64,000 bases of DNA. Source: UBA9300 sp032260385. Its GTDB lineage: Bacteria; Bacteroidota; Bacteroidia; Bacteroidales; VadinHA17. Below are positions 15,890 through 25,175 of the stretch, in pieces; position 1 is the first letter of the stretch; each line of letters opens with the position of its first letter. The notes below the pieces were generated by a model. It saw only the letters and a list, made by a program, of their open reading frames with translations, had not been told where the DNA came from and ran no database searches. The DNA lies in the NCBI GenBank assembly GCA_032260385.1, contig JAVVEL010000007.1, positions 1 to 64,000 of the forward strand, written 5' to 3'. Made by a program: the position numbers and the translations under genes.

Positions 15890-17602
15890 TTATTTTGTTT
15901 CCAGGGTTTTTGACCACCAGAGTGGAGTGCTCTGAACATCTGCTCCCTGTGTGGATACAGCTGTTGCATAATTGGTTGGGTTATTATTTGCAGCGGCATT
16001 ACCATAGCGCATTCTCTGAGGATATAAGCCATTGATATCACCGAGTCCGTAAATATCAACATCGCTTACACCGGCTGCCAGCTCGGCAGGATAACCCATA
16101 TCACGGACAATGGCAAAGCCCTCGAAGCCGTCGGTATATGACACTAGCCACCTTTGAGTAGCTATTTTTTCAAGGTTTTCTTCCAGTGTGCCATCCAGCA
16201 AAGCCATATCTTCACTGCCAATAAAGGTATCGATATCGCCATCGCCTACTCCCCATAGCTTCATTGCATGACGTATACCATCCTGGTATAGGTTCTGTGC
16301 GACACCGGGGCCGGGAGCAAGACCTTTAACAACTGCTTCAGCCTGAAGGAAGTAAGCTTCGGCTGTTGTCATAACAATCTCGGCTCTTATATCAGTACCT
16401 GAGTTTTTGGCAGCAATAACCTCTTCAGTGGGTATTGAAAAGAATTGATAAGCAGCAAATGAATATGTTTTACCGTTTAACCTTGTAGGCTGACCTACAT
16501 AATACACATTTTCAGGCATTTCAATGGTAACACTCTGGTCAGCATTATCAGTTCTTGTATAAGCAACACCGGCATCGTCCAGTACACCAGTTATGAAGTC
16601 GACCCTCTTATCGAACAGAGCAGCTTCAGGGCCTGTAGGATATGCAAAGTTAACAGTTCCGCCTGCAGCGGGTTGTGCATACTTTGTCAAACGCGGGTCA
16701 TTGTTGTCCCTTAAAGCATCGATGAGGGTCTTGCCAAGAGTCCAGTTTGAACCCAGTCCGAAGTTATACCACACATCGCCGTAGCATGCGCTTGTCCACT
16801 GCGAAATTTCAAAGTCTTTTTGCATCATCACATTGTCAGACTCCGTTGAAAGCAGCTCACCGGCCATTGCAGCAGTTATTTTGCTTTCTGCAAAAGTCTC
16901 GCCCGGTGCACCGTAGGCACGCAGTGCAATTCTCAGTTTCAGTGTATTGGCAAATTTCTTCCACTTCTGGAGATCACCGCCACAAAATACGTCGTTTTCA
17001 CCTACGTCATCAACACCTACGCCTGTCCTGGTCTCACTGCCTATAGTGGCCATTGCTTCATCCAGTTCTGCTATAATTCCCTCATAGATCTGTGCCTGTG
17101 TATCAAACTTAGGAAGTGTAATATCAGGATTGGTAGCCTCTGAATAAGGGATCATTCCGAATACATCCGTATATTGCTGAAAATAGTACCCCTTTATTAT
17201 CTGGCCGATTGCATACATATACTCGTTTTCAAATTCACCCCCTACATCGGTCATTTTCATAAAGTTATCGAGGTTTCCGATGTAGCTTTCCAGCCAGTTC
17301 CATGCAGCATCGGTATAACCACTGCTATAGGTATAGCCCAGTTCATCCGACCACCAGCAGCCGTTAAAGCCAAAGCATACATGACCGGCATACCTGTCCA
17401 CGTGTATAAGATGTGCCCTCCAGTATGGGTAACGGTCAGGTGCAATTAACCTGTATTGAGGCTGCGTAAGGAAGAATTTCGCACTCACCTCATCCTGTGT
17501 AAAGGAATCAGGTTTTGTGTTTATTTCATTGAATCTTTCGGTACATGCACCGCTGAGGAGCACAAGACCCAGAACAATGAATATTTTATATAAGTTCTTC
17601 AT
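15890..17602 (-). CDS. SusD/RagB-like outer-membrane lipoprotein (SusD-like_2 type)
   Basis: A 570-aa surface glycan-binding lipoprotein that acts as the lid of a SusC channel. The signal ends in the lipobox LLSGAC (Cys 20). Family features include the early KPDSFTQDEVSAKFFLTQPQ, helical TPR-like segments such as IIKGYYFQQYTDVFGMIPYSEA, KWKKFANTLKLRIALRA, and the late TTAEAYFLQAEA. This arrangement corresponds to the SusD-like_2 group rather than to classical SusD. It lies 11 bp downstream of the susC-like gene on the minus strand, as expected for a SusCD pair. Linked amino-sugar genes suggest a hexosamine-containing oligosaccharide ligand (inference). Confidence 0.93.
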   Translation of the reverse strand: MKNLYKIFIVLGLVLLSGACTERFNEINTKPDSFTQDEVSAKFFLTQPQYRLIAPDRYPYWRAHLIHVDRYAGHVCFGFNGCWWSDELGYTYSSGYTDAAWNWLESYIGNLDNFMKMTDVGGEFENEYMYAIGQIIKGYYFQQYTDVFGMIPYSEATNPDITLPKFDTQAQIYEGIIAELDEAMATIGSETRTGVGVDDVGENDVFCGGDLQKWKKFANTLKLRIALRAYGAPGETFAESKITAAMAGELLSTESDNVMMQKDFEISQWTSACYGDVWYNFGLGSNWTLGKTLIDALRDNNDPRLTKYAQPAAGGTVNFAYPTGPEAALFDKRVDFITGVLDDAGVAYTRTDNADQSVTIEMPENVYYVGQPTRLNGKTYSFAAYQFFSIPTEEVIAAKNSGTDIRAEIVMTTAEAYFLQAEAVVKGLAPGPGVAQNLYQDGIRHAMKLWGVGDGDIDTFIGSEDMALLDGTLEENLEKIATQRWLVSYTDGFEGFAIVRDMGYPAELAAGVSDVDIYGLGDINGLYPQRMRYGNAAANNNPTNYATAVSTQGADVQSTPLWWSKTLETK

Positions 17603-17613
17603 TTTACTTCTAT

Positions 17614-20600
17614 TTAAAATTTAACATTAATATTAAACCCTATACTCCTTGCGCTTGGAAGGTTGTATGAGATAATACCCTGTCCGCTGTTACCCGTACC
17701 AAGGCTTGCTTCAGGATCAACATATGGAACATCCTTATAAAGGAAGAAAAGATTACGTCCCACAACTCCTATTGTAGCGCCCTGTATTGGAAGGCTCGTA
17801 AGTACGGATGAAGGCAGGTTATAGGACAGGACAAATTCCCTGAGCCTTATATTGGTTTGCTTAAAGATATAGGATGACGCAATACCTGAAACCCTGCCCC
17901 AGTAGTCCTGTGCACTTATTGTGGTAGTATTTGGCACGAAAGTTTCGCCGGATTCTACGACTCCGTCAACAAGAATTCCATCTTCCCTGTATTCAAGACT
18001 TTCGGTCGAAACACCTGAGCCATCAAGGGCAGCAACTGTCTGTGCATATACTTCTCCTCCAAACCTTCCATCGATCAGGAAGCTCAGGGAAATATTCTTA
18101 AACCTGATACTATTCTGGAAGCCCCCTATGAAGTCAGGTTGTGAATTACCGAGCAGCACCTTGTCTGATGTAGCAAGAGGACGTCCCTGTGCATCAACAA
18201 TAAGTTCGCCGCTTTCGGTCCTCCTGAAATCAGTACCGTAAATATCACCGTAACCTCCACCGACAGTAGCCTGTATGCTCAGGTTGCCTGAGTTAGTTGT
18301 ATTGAATACATGGCTTGTCAGATCTTCTGTGAGTTCAACCAGTTCGTTTACGTTCCTGGAGAAATTCAATGAAAGGTCCCATGAGAAATTATTTGTCCTT
18401 ACCGGTGATCCACCGATCAGCACTTCAATACCCTTGTTTGATATTTCGCCGATATTTTCCCTGAAAGTGCTGTATCCTGTAGATGCAGGCACAGGCACGT
18501 CGTAAATCTGGTCAGTCGTTTTAATCTGGTAGAAACCGATGTCAAAGAATACCCTGTTCAGGAACATTCTTCCTTCCAGACCAAACTCGGTTGATGCTAT
18601 ATTTTCGGGTTTAAGGTCTTCATTGAACCTGACACTTGGTCTGGAGAGCTGTGTCAATCCAAGGTAACCGTCAGAGGCAACGTTAAAGTAGCTGTAAATC
18701 TGGTAGGGACCAGTATCATTACCCACATTGGCCCAGCTACCGCGAATTTTTAAAAGGTTAAATATTTCGGAAGCAGGATCAATTATCTCATTCAGGAGAA
18801 CAGAAGCTGTTACTGAAGGATAAAAATATGACCTGTTAGTTTCAGGCAGGGTTGATGACCAGTCGTTACGTCCTGTAATATCCAGGTAAATAAAGTCATT
18901 ATATGCCAGTGAGATCTGACCATAGACAGAATTTACAATATGCTCATTTAACGGGCCGTAGCTTGGTCTCTGTGTTACGCAGTTAGCAATAGTTGCCCTG
19001 GTAGGTATTTTAAAATCCTCTCCATAAACACTCTGTGACTGGCCGGTACGGTACGAATGGTTGGCACCTGCCATTACACTTATGTTAAGGTCCTGTATGA
19101 TGTTGTCCTTGGTAGCAGTGATAAGGAAGTCAGCATTGGTTTCTGACACCCTTGAATTTGCGAAAGTCAGACGGCCTGACATAAAGTAGTGGTGTCCGGC
19201 CTGGTTAACTGATTCACTGTTTATACGGGTGACATCGGTACCTAGTCTACCAAAGGCAGAAAGCCAGTCGGTAAACTGGTAATTAACCTTAACAAAACCA
19301 AGCAATCTTTCCCTTGCTTCCACGTTCCTGTCATTGTAAAGGATCCAGTAGGGGTTGGCGTTCAATGCACTGTAACCCCAGGAATTAAGTGTAAGAGGAT
19401 CCTGGTAGGTCTTCATGTCTTCGATATCAACGCTCCTGGGCATGTCATATACATAAGCCAGCACACCTTCACTACCCTGGCTGGCCCTGTTATTGATTTC
19501 CTGTTTAAAATATGTTGCCTTGGCATCAACTGAAAGCTTGTCGGTAAGGTCAACCCCCATCCTGTAGTTGAAGTTATGGCTTGAGAGGTCAGAGTTTGGC
19601 AACATCGATTCGGTCATGTTATTAGTATATGAGAACCTTGCCGAATAATTCTCCCCGCCACCGTCGAGGGCAACCGTATTAACATATTTACCTGCGGTTC
19701 TGAAAAAGTCCTTCACATTATCAGGCTGGGCAACATAGGGTCTTTGCTCACCTGTATAGTAAAGCTGGTTGCTACCGTCAAGTTTTGGTCCCCATGAACC
19801 GGCTGCATTCTTGAGTCCATCCAGGTCAGAGGGAATGTTTCCCTGTGTTCCCATACCGTATTCATTCTGGTAGTCAGGCAGAATCATTGGTGAATCAAAT
19901 GTGATGTTTGAATTAACCGTCACACCCAGGCCTTTTCTCTGAGTTCCCGATTTGGTTGTGATAAGGAGTACACCGTTACCTGCCCGTGAACCATAGAGGG
20001 CAGCAGCATTCGGCCCCTTAAGTACCGAGATTGATTCAATGTCATCAGGGTTGATATCAGTTATACCGCCACCTGTAACAGTACTGGAGTATACACTGCC
20101 ACCACTGTTCATACCGCTGTCGTCGATGGGTATACCGTCAACTACAATCAATGGCTGGTTATTACCGGTTATGGAGTTATTACCACGAATAATGATTCGT
20201 GAGCCACCACCGGGTCCGCCAGTGCCCTGGGTCACAACAACACCGGCCACTTTACCAACCAGTGAGTTGGCAGGGTTGTGATCCTTGACCAGTGAGATGT
20301 CATCCGCTCCAACTTCAGTTACGGCATAACCGAGAGATTTTTTCTCGCGGCTTATACCTAGTGAAGTTACAACAACCTCCTCCATTGCCAGGACACTGAC
20401 GTTCATGACAACATCAATACGTGTCCGGCCTGTAACCTGAACCTCCCGGGTTTCCATACCAATAAAGGAGAAAACCAGGCTTGCATCTGAAGATACCGTG
20501 ATGGAATAATTACCGTCCGGATCCGTTGTGGTACCATTTGTTGTACCCTTTTCCAGGACGGTTACTCCGGGAATAGGTAATCCATCATCCGATGAGGTTA

Positions 20601-20706
20601 CATTTCCTGTAACAGCAACTTCCTGACCATAAACAAAACCTGCAATCATTAACATTGCAAGCATTGAAGCCAGGTACTTACTGATTTGTCTAATTTTTCT
20701 TTTCAT
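17614..20706 (-). CDS. SusC-like TonB-dependent outer-membrane transporter
   Basis: I start it at MKRKIRQISKY (20706), giving 1030 aa; a longer start at 20733 adds nine residues before the signal peptide and is less likely. The order is signal peptide ending FVYGQ, carboxypeptidase-like beta domain (VTSSDDGLPIPGVTVLEKGT), plug domain (about 110-230, with GVVVTQGTGGPGGGSRIIIR and PLIVVDGIPIDD), and a 22-strand barrel ending GFNINVKF. It imports glycan fragments with TonB energy and the downstream SusD partner. It follows nagA on the same strand after a 252-bp A/T-rich gap that carries an operator-like dyad. Confidence 0.95.
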   Translation of the reverse strand: MKRKIRQISKYLASMLAMLMIAGFVYGQEVAVTGNVTSSDDGLPIPGVTVLEKGTTNGTTTDPDGNYSITVSSDASLVFSFIGMETREVQVTGRTRIDVVMNVSVLAMEEVVVTSLGISREKKSLGYAVTEVGADDISLVKDHNPANSLVGKVAGVVVTQGTGGPGGGSRIIIRGNNSITGNNQPLIVVDGIPIDDSGMNSGGSVYSSTVTGGGITDINPDDIESISVLKGPNAAALYGSRAGNGVLLITTKSGTQRKGLGVTVNSNITFDSPMILPDYQNEYGMGTQGNIPSDLDGLKNAAGSWGPKLDGSNQLYYTGEQRPYVAQPDNVKDFFRTAGKYVNTVALDGGGENYSARFSYTNNMTESMLPNSDLSSHNFNYRMGVDLTDKLSVDAKATYFKQEINNRASQGSEGVLAYVYDMPRSVDIEDMKTYQDPLTLNSWGYSALNANPYWILYNDRNVEARERLLGFVKVNYQFTDWLSAFGRLGTDVTRINSESVNQAGHHYFMSGRLTFANSRVSETNADFLITATKDNIIQDLNISVMAGANHSYRTGQSQSVYGEDFKIPTRATIANCVTQRPSYGPLNEHIVNSVYGQISLAYNDFIYLDITGRNDWSSTLPETNRSYFYPSVTASVLLNEIIDPASEIFNLLKIRGSWANVGNDTGPYQIYSYFNVASDGYLGLTQLSRPSVRFNEDLKPENIASTEFGLEGRMFLNRVFFDIGFYQIKTTDQIYDVPVPASTGYSTFRENIGEISNKGIEVLIGGSPVRTNNFSWDLSLNFSRNVNELVELTEDLTSHVFNTTNSGNLSIQATVGGGYGDIYGTDFRRTESGELIVDAQGRPLATSDKVLLGNSQPDFIGGFQNSIRFKNISLSFLIDGRFGGEVYAQTVAALDGSGVSTESLEYREDGILVDGVVESGETFVPNTTTISAQDYWGRVSGIASSYIFKQTNIRLREFVLSYNLPSSVLTSLPIQGATIGVVGRNLFFLYKDVPYVDPEASLGTGNSGQGIISYNLPSARSIGFNINVKF

Positions 20707-20899
20707 AAAATTAGTTTTTGGATTGATTAACAATAGTTTTTCTTGGGATAAGTCATACTTAAAAAATATGATTCCTTTTAAATTTAATTGATTGTAAAGT
20801 ATACAATAAATCTTTAATCTTATAAGCTATTATTAAAAATTTAGTGTTTATACTTTGATGTGCAATTTAAGAAAATATTTAGTAATTGAAATTTGTTTA

Positions 20900-20921
20900 T
20901 GGTTCTTTTATTTATAAACTT
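20900..20921. promoter_or_regulatory. Operator-like dyad upstream of the susC gene
   Basis: On the minus strand it reads AAGTTT-N10-GAACCA. The same layout, AAGTTC-N10-GAACTA, occurs at 28524-28545 in front of the MarR/GbsR-like regulator. Fourteen of 22 positions agree, with most mismatches in the A/T spacer. The surrounding gap (20707-20958) is very A/T-rich and probably also holds the susC promoter, which I could not place; a TAAATTTA at 20779-20786 is one weak candidate. Confidence 0.4.
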
Positions 20922-20958
20922 ACTAAACCAAATATGTTATAAAAATTGTTAAACCAAG

Positions 20959-22074
20959 TTAATCAAAGGGTAAACAAAACTTGCCGCCAATAACTACCTG
21001 TTTAACAATGAAATCAGTGTTAAAAACAGTCAGGTTTGCCTTATAGCCCGGAATAATAAAGCCAAGTTTATCCATTCCAATAAGTCTTGCAGGATAGCCT
21101 GAAGCCATCCTTAAAGCTTCATCAACTGGTATATCCACATGTTTAATACAGTTTCTTACAGCCTCAAGCATTGTGAGTTTTGACCCTGAAAGAGTACCAT
21201 CAGGGAGGGTGAAACGATCTTCTCTTTTTTTATGCAGATAGGCGCCCTCCGAGTTCTCTTCCACAGCATCGGAAACAAGGTAGAGTCTTTCCTTCATTAT
21301 CTTCTTCGCGATTGAAACAGCATGGTAATCCACATGTATGCCATCAACGATTATGCTTGCACAGGCAGTTTCCGAGTCAAAGGTTGCACCCGGCAAACCG
21401 GGATCCCTGTGGTGGAAGGGCGACATGGCATTAAAAAGGTGTGTGCATGCCCTGACACCCCATTCAAATCCGTCAGAAGCTTCTTTAAAGTTTGCTTTGC
21501 TATGACCGGCGGCAACAGTTACACCATAATTTATCAGTGTAGCGATAAAGCCCTGATCACAGAGTTCCGGCGCCAGTGTTATCATTTTTATTGCACCCTG
21601 TGCATAATCAAGTAATTCTTTGACTTCCTCCCGGTCAGTTTTCTTTATATATTCTGAATTATGCGCACCACCTTTTTCTTTGTTGATATAGGGCCCCTCA
21701 AGGTGAAGTCCAAGTACCGCGGGGTGAGGATTATTTTTTACCACATCAATTATTTTCCGGTAAGTATCGAATGAATTTGTTGGCACGGCTATTAAAAAGC
21801 CTGTCGTTCCGCTTTTAACAATGCTCCCTGTAATGGCCTTAAGGGCAGCAACAGTTGGATTTTCAGAAAAAAGGTAACCTCCAGCCCCCGCAATTTGCAG
21901 ATCAATAAGACCAGGAGCAACAGAATAAGCCGAATAATCAATTATCTCAGTCCCTTCGGGAATGTCTGCCTGATCAACAATTGCTTTTATGATGTCATCC
22001 TCAATAAGCAGTACCCTGCCCGATAATTTCTCATTACCGGTATAAATAACCGAGTTTTTTAATGCGTATATCAT
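20959..22074 (-). CDS. nagA: N-acetylglucosamine-6-phosphate deacetylase
   Basis: The protein has 371 aa and removes acetate from GlcNAc-6-P to give GlcN-6-P in the cytoplasm. Amidohydrolase-fold landmarks are APGLIDLQIAGAGG, the metal-ligand E126 in LHLEGPYIN, H191 in AAGHSKA, H212 in THLFNAM, the substrate loop DGIHVDYH (H247) and the catalytic D269 in LVSDAV. All key residues are in place. It diverges from a ROK kinase (183-bp shared upstream region) and precedes susC on its own strand, so it is likely the first gene of a nagA-susC-susD set. No nagB is seen in the window. Confidence 0.95.
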   Translation of the reverse strand: MIYALKNSVIYTGNEKLSGRVLLIEDDIIKAIVDQADIPEGTEIIDYSAYSVAPGLIDLQIAGAGGYLFSENPTVAALKAITGSIVKSGTTGFLIAVPTNSFDTYRKIIDVVKNNPHPAVLGLHLEGPYINKEKGGAHNSEYIKKTDREEVKELLDYAQGAIKMITLAPELCDQGFIATLINYGVTVAAGHSKANFKEASDGFEWGVRACTHLFNAMSPFHHRDPGLPGATFDSETACASIIVDGIHVDYHAVSIAKKIMKERLYLVSDAVEENSEGAYLHKKREDRFTLPDGTLSGSKLTMLEAVRNCIKHVDIPVDEALRMASGYPARLIGMDKLGFIIPGYKANLTVFNTDFIVKQVVIGGKFCLPFD

Positions 22075-22221
22075 GACGAAAATGTTTCAAGGTGATAAAC
22101 TTAATAATAAATCTTTTATCCCGCTTATGAAAAACCAGGTCAAAATTTTTGAAACACACAAAGACTAAGCAGGAAACGATTCCTTATATTTATAGCTTAA
22201 ATAATCTTTAACCAAAGATCA

Positions 22222-22239
22222 GGTTCAGATATTAGAACC
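22222..22239. promoter_or_regulatory. Inverted repeat between nagA and the ROK kinase gene
   Basis: GGTTC-N8-GAACC lies 19 bp before the ROK start codon. The arms resemble those of the AAGTTY-N10-GAACYA sites, but the spacer is 8 bp, not 10. It could be an operator or a leader hairpin. Confidence 0.35.
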
Positions 22240-22257
22240 GGATTTAAAATCTTTCTC

Positions 22258-23208
22258 ATGGCAGTACTTGGAATTGATATAGGAGGTACAAAAATCGCCT
22301 CTGCCCTTTTCAGGGAGAACGGTGATACTTTAAGCAGGCAGAATGATTACCTTGAAGGAAGACAGGGGGCTGAAGTTGGTGAACAGGTAAGAGGTCAGAT
22401 AAACAATTTGAGAAAGCACCCGGGTTTGAAGGAAGATAAGCTCCTGTCGATTGGGATATCCGTTCCCGGTATAAGCTACAGGTCAGAAGGGACTGTCTGG
22501 GCTCCAAACATTCCGGGCTGGGAAAACTATCCTCTGCGCGATGAAGTGCAGTCTTTTATTGGGGATATCCCGGTTAACATTGACAGTGACAGGGCTTGCT
22601 GTATGCTGGGGGAGTTGTGGAAAGGAAGTGCCAGGGGATGTAAAAATGCCATCTTTCTGGCTGTTGGGACCGGGATTGGAGCAGGTATTCTCGTTAACGG
22701 GAAGATCCTTCGCGGCAACAATGATATAGCCGGCAGCGTTGGATGGATGGCACTAAACAGGCCTTTTGACAAAAAATATACCGGATGCGGCTGTTTCGAA
22801 TATCATGCCTCGGGAGAGGGTATCGCAAAGGTATGCAGGGCTTACTTAAGTGAGCAGGAAAATTACCGTGGCAGCCTTGCGAAAAAGAAAATCAATGAAA
22901 TAAGCGCACACGATGTTATGGCTGCCTATAAGGTCGGTGACTCACTTGCAGGGAAGATAATAGGGGAAAGTGTCGAATACTGGGGGATGGCTGTGGCGAA
23001 CCTGGTAAGCTTATTTAACCCGGAGAAGATTATCTTCGGGGGAGGATTGTTCGGCCCTGCAAAAGCATTACTGCCTGATATAAGGAAAGAGGCTGAAAAA
23101 TGGGCTCAGCCGATAAGCATGAAGCAGGTCAGGCTTGACAGCTCTGCCCTTGAAGGCAGGGCGGGAGTCTACGGTGCAGCATACCTGGCTTTGAAAAGCC
23201 CGGGATAA
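22258..23208 (+). CDS. ROK-family sugar kinase
   Basis: The protein has 316 aa without an N-terminal helix-turn-helix, so it is a kinase rather than a NagC/XylR repressor. The phosphate-1 motif is GIDIGGTKIASALF, the catalytic region is VNIDSDRACCMLGEL, and phosphate-2 is FLAVGTGIGAGILVNG. The usual zinc motif CxCGxxGCxE is shortened to GCGCFEYHASG. Likely substrates are GlcNAc, GlcN or ManNAc, given the divergent nagA. It heads a plus-strand operon with an MFS carrier (19 bp later) and a SIS protein. Confidence 0.9.
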   Translation: MAVLGIDIGGTKIASALFRENGDTLSRQNDYLEGRQGAEVGEQVRGQINNLRKHPGLKEDKLLSIGISVPGISYRSEGTVWAPNIPGWENYPLRDEVQSFIGDIPVNIDSDRACCMLGELWKGSARGCKNAIFLAVGTGIGAGILVNGKILRGNNDIAGSVGWMALNRPFDKKYTGCGCFEYHASGEGIAKVCRAYLSEQENYRGSLAKKKINEISAHDVMAAYKVGDSLAGKIIGESVEYWGMAVANLVSLFNPEKIIFGGGLFGPAKALLPDIRKEAEKWAQPISMKQVRLDSSALEGRAGVYGAAYLALKSPG

Positions 23209-23227
23209 GACAATAAAAGAAGAAGCT

Positions 23228-24400
23228 ATGTACAATAAAAGACTCATATTCTGGTCGGCCTGCCTGGGAATGCTTTCATTTGGCATTGTATTCATAAGCC
23301 TTGGCTCCATTGCCCCTGACCTGAGAGAAAAGCTCATTCTTAACGAGGTGGAGGCCGGAACACTTTTCTCAATCCTACCCTTTGGAGTCCTGCTGGGTTC
23401 CCTGGTATTTGGCCCGGTCATTGACAGGTTCGGCTACAGGATACTATTGCTTGCATCGTGCATATTTATGTTTACCGGTTTTGAGGGCATTGCCTTTGCG
23501 TCGTCGAAAGGAATAATAAAATTATGGATCTTCTTTATCGGTTTGGGCGGGGGAGCCATAAACGGTGCTACAAATGCACTGGTTTCAGATATCAGTGAAA
23601 GGAATAAAGGGGCAAATCTCAGTCTGCTGGGTGTCTTTTATGGCATAGGGGCACTTGGAACACCTCTATTGCTGGGTTTATTGCGTGAAATATTCACTTT
23701 TGAAACTGTCTTCATGGTAATTGGCGGTTTTATTTGCCTTACAGCCATCTTTTTTCTTCTTCTGAGATTTCCGTCGCCCAAACAATCACAGGGACTACCC
23801 CTGAAGCAAAGCGCTTCCCTGATTAAAGACAGAGTATTATGGCTGGTGGCTGTTTTCCTTTTTTTCCAGAGTGGTTTTGAAGGAATAGTAAATAACTGGA
23901 CGACGCTCTTCCTTACAGATCACATGGCTTTTAATGAAAGCAAGGCCCTTTATGGTCTAACTATATTTGTTGCAGGGATGATGGTGATGAGACTCCTGCT
24001 GGGAAGTATTTTCAGATCCTCAACAAGCACCAATATTATGACAGCCTCCTTTATCTTATTAATCACCGGTCTGATTGTCATAAAAACCGGTGGAAGCTTT
24101 TTTATTACGATGTCGGGTCTGTTTATACTTGGATCAGGCCTTGGGGGAGGTTTTCCCATTATGCTTGGGATTGTGGGCGAAAGATTCAGTAAAATGTCGG
24201 GAACAGCCTTCAGCTTTGCTCTTGTGATTGCACTGGTGGGTAATACCCTCATCAATTATGCCATGGGACTGATAGCAGAAAATTTCGGAGTAAGGCACCT
24301 GACTACCGTAGCCTTTATAGAGGTAACGGCGATGATTGTATTATTCTTCTTTTTAATGATTAAAATCACAAAAGACAAGAAACAACTAAAAACAGATTAA
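23228..24400 (+). CDS. MFS sugar transporter
   Basis: A 390-aa inner-membrane carrier with about 12 membrane segments. MFS signatures include GSLVFGPVIDRFGYRILLL (loop 2-3) and FFIGLGGGAINGATNALVSD. It lies between a ROK kinase and a SIS protein, 1 bp before the latter, so uptake of the free amino sugar or a related monosaccharide is a reasonable inference: import by this protein, phosphorylation by the upstream kinase. Confidence 0.88.
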   Translation: MYNKRLIFWSACLGMLSFGIVFISLGSIAPDLREKLILNEVEAGTLFSILPFGVLLGSLVFGPVIDRFGYRILLLASCIFMFTGFEGIAFASSKGIIKLWIFFIGLGGGAINGATNALVSDISERNKGANLSLLGVFYGIGALGTPLLLGLLREIFTFETVFMVIGGFICLTAIFFLLLRFPSPKQSQGLPLKQSASLIKDRVLWLVAVFLFFQSGFEGIVNNWTTLFLTDHMAFNESKALYGLTIFVAGMMVMRLLLGSIFRSSTSTNIMTASFILLITGLIVIKTGGSFFITMSGLFILGSGLGGGFPIMLGIVGERFSKMSGTAFSFALVIALVGNTLINYAMGLIAENFGVRHLTTVAFIEVTAMIVLFFFLMIKITKDKKQLKTD

Positions 24401-24401
24401 A

Positions 24402-25163
24402 ATGTTAGCAAAACAATGGCTTGAAAATGCACGTAATGTAATGAACCGTATTGAAGAAAGTCAAATGGAGAATATTCGCCTGGCTGCTGAGGCTATGGCC
24501 AAAACCATTGAAGCAGAACGCTGGGTGCACACTTTCGGATGTGGCCACGCCACCCTGCCGATTGAAGAAATGTATCCTCGCATTGGTGGTTTTGTGGGCT
24601 TCCACCCGATGATTGAACTGCCGCTGAGTTTCTTTACCCATATTACAGGGGAGATGGGTGTTCACCAGTTTGTCTTCCTGGAAAGAGTAGAGGGTTACGG
24701 AAGAGAAATCATGAAAGGGTACAACTTCGATAAACGTGATATTATGTGGCTCTTCTCACACTCGGGCATTAATAATGTAAATATTGATATAGCCCTTGAA
24801 GCGCGTAAAAAAGGCATGAAAGTGATAGTTTTTGGTTCTGCCGATGAGGCAAAAGACAAAAAAACAAGGCACTCATGCGGAAAAACTATTTTTCAGCTGG
24901 CTGATATAGTAGTTGATACCTGTGTTCCCCTGGAGGATGCCTCGGTAGAACTTAAAAACCACCGTGACAGGATAGGACCCGTTTCAACCATGGCTTTCAC
25001 AAGCTGTGTATGGATGACTATTATGACGGTGGCAGAGATACTGGCTGACAAAGGGATTAAGCTTTATATCCATCCATCCCACAATGTACCCGGAGATGAC
25101 ACCGCAAAGTCAAGGCTTGATGAAGCACTGGCTGAATACAAAAGAAGAATAGCAGGTGTCTAG
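24402..25163 (+). CDS. SIS-domain phosphosugar-binding protein (UPF0309 type)
   Basis: A 253-aa cytoplasmic SIS (sugar isomerase) domain protein. It opens with a helical stretch and continues VHTFGCGHATLPIEEM, IMWLFSHSGINNVNIDIALE and LADIVVDTCVPLEDASVEL, matching the UPF0309/YckB-like group. SIS domains bind phosphosugars; members include isomerases, MurQ etherases and AgaS deaminases. The start codon lies 1 bp after the MFS stop. Since nagA is present and nagB is absent nearby, it might process GlcN-6-P or another phosphosugar, but no activity is established for this group. Confidence 0.82.
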   Translation: MLAKQWLENARNVMNRIEESQMENIRLAAEAMAKTIEAERWVHTFGCGHATLPIEEMYPRIGGFVGFHPMIELPLSFFTHITGEMGVHQFVFLERVEGYGREIMKGYNFDKRDIMWLFSHSGINNVNIDIALEARKKGMKVIVFGSADEAKDKKTRHSCGKTIFQLADIVVDTCVPLEDASVELKNHRDRIGPVSTMAFTSCVWMTIMTVAEILADKGIKLYIHPSHNVPGDDTAKSRLDEALAEYKRRIAGV

Positions 25164-25175
25164 AACAGAAGGTAA

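Noticed and set aside
20707..20733. Longer start for the SusC-like protein
   Set aside because: Nine residues before MKRKIRQ would precede the signal peptide; SusC proteins normally begin with the basic signal start.
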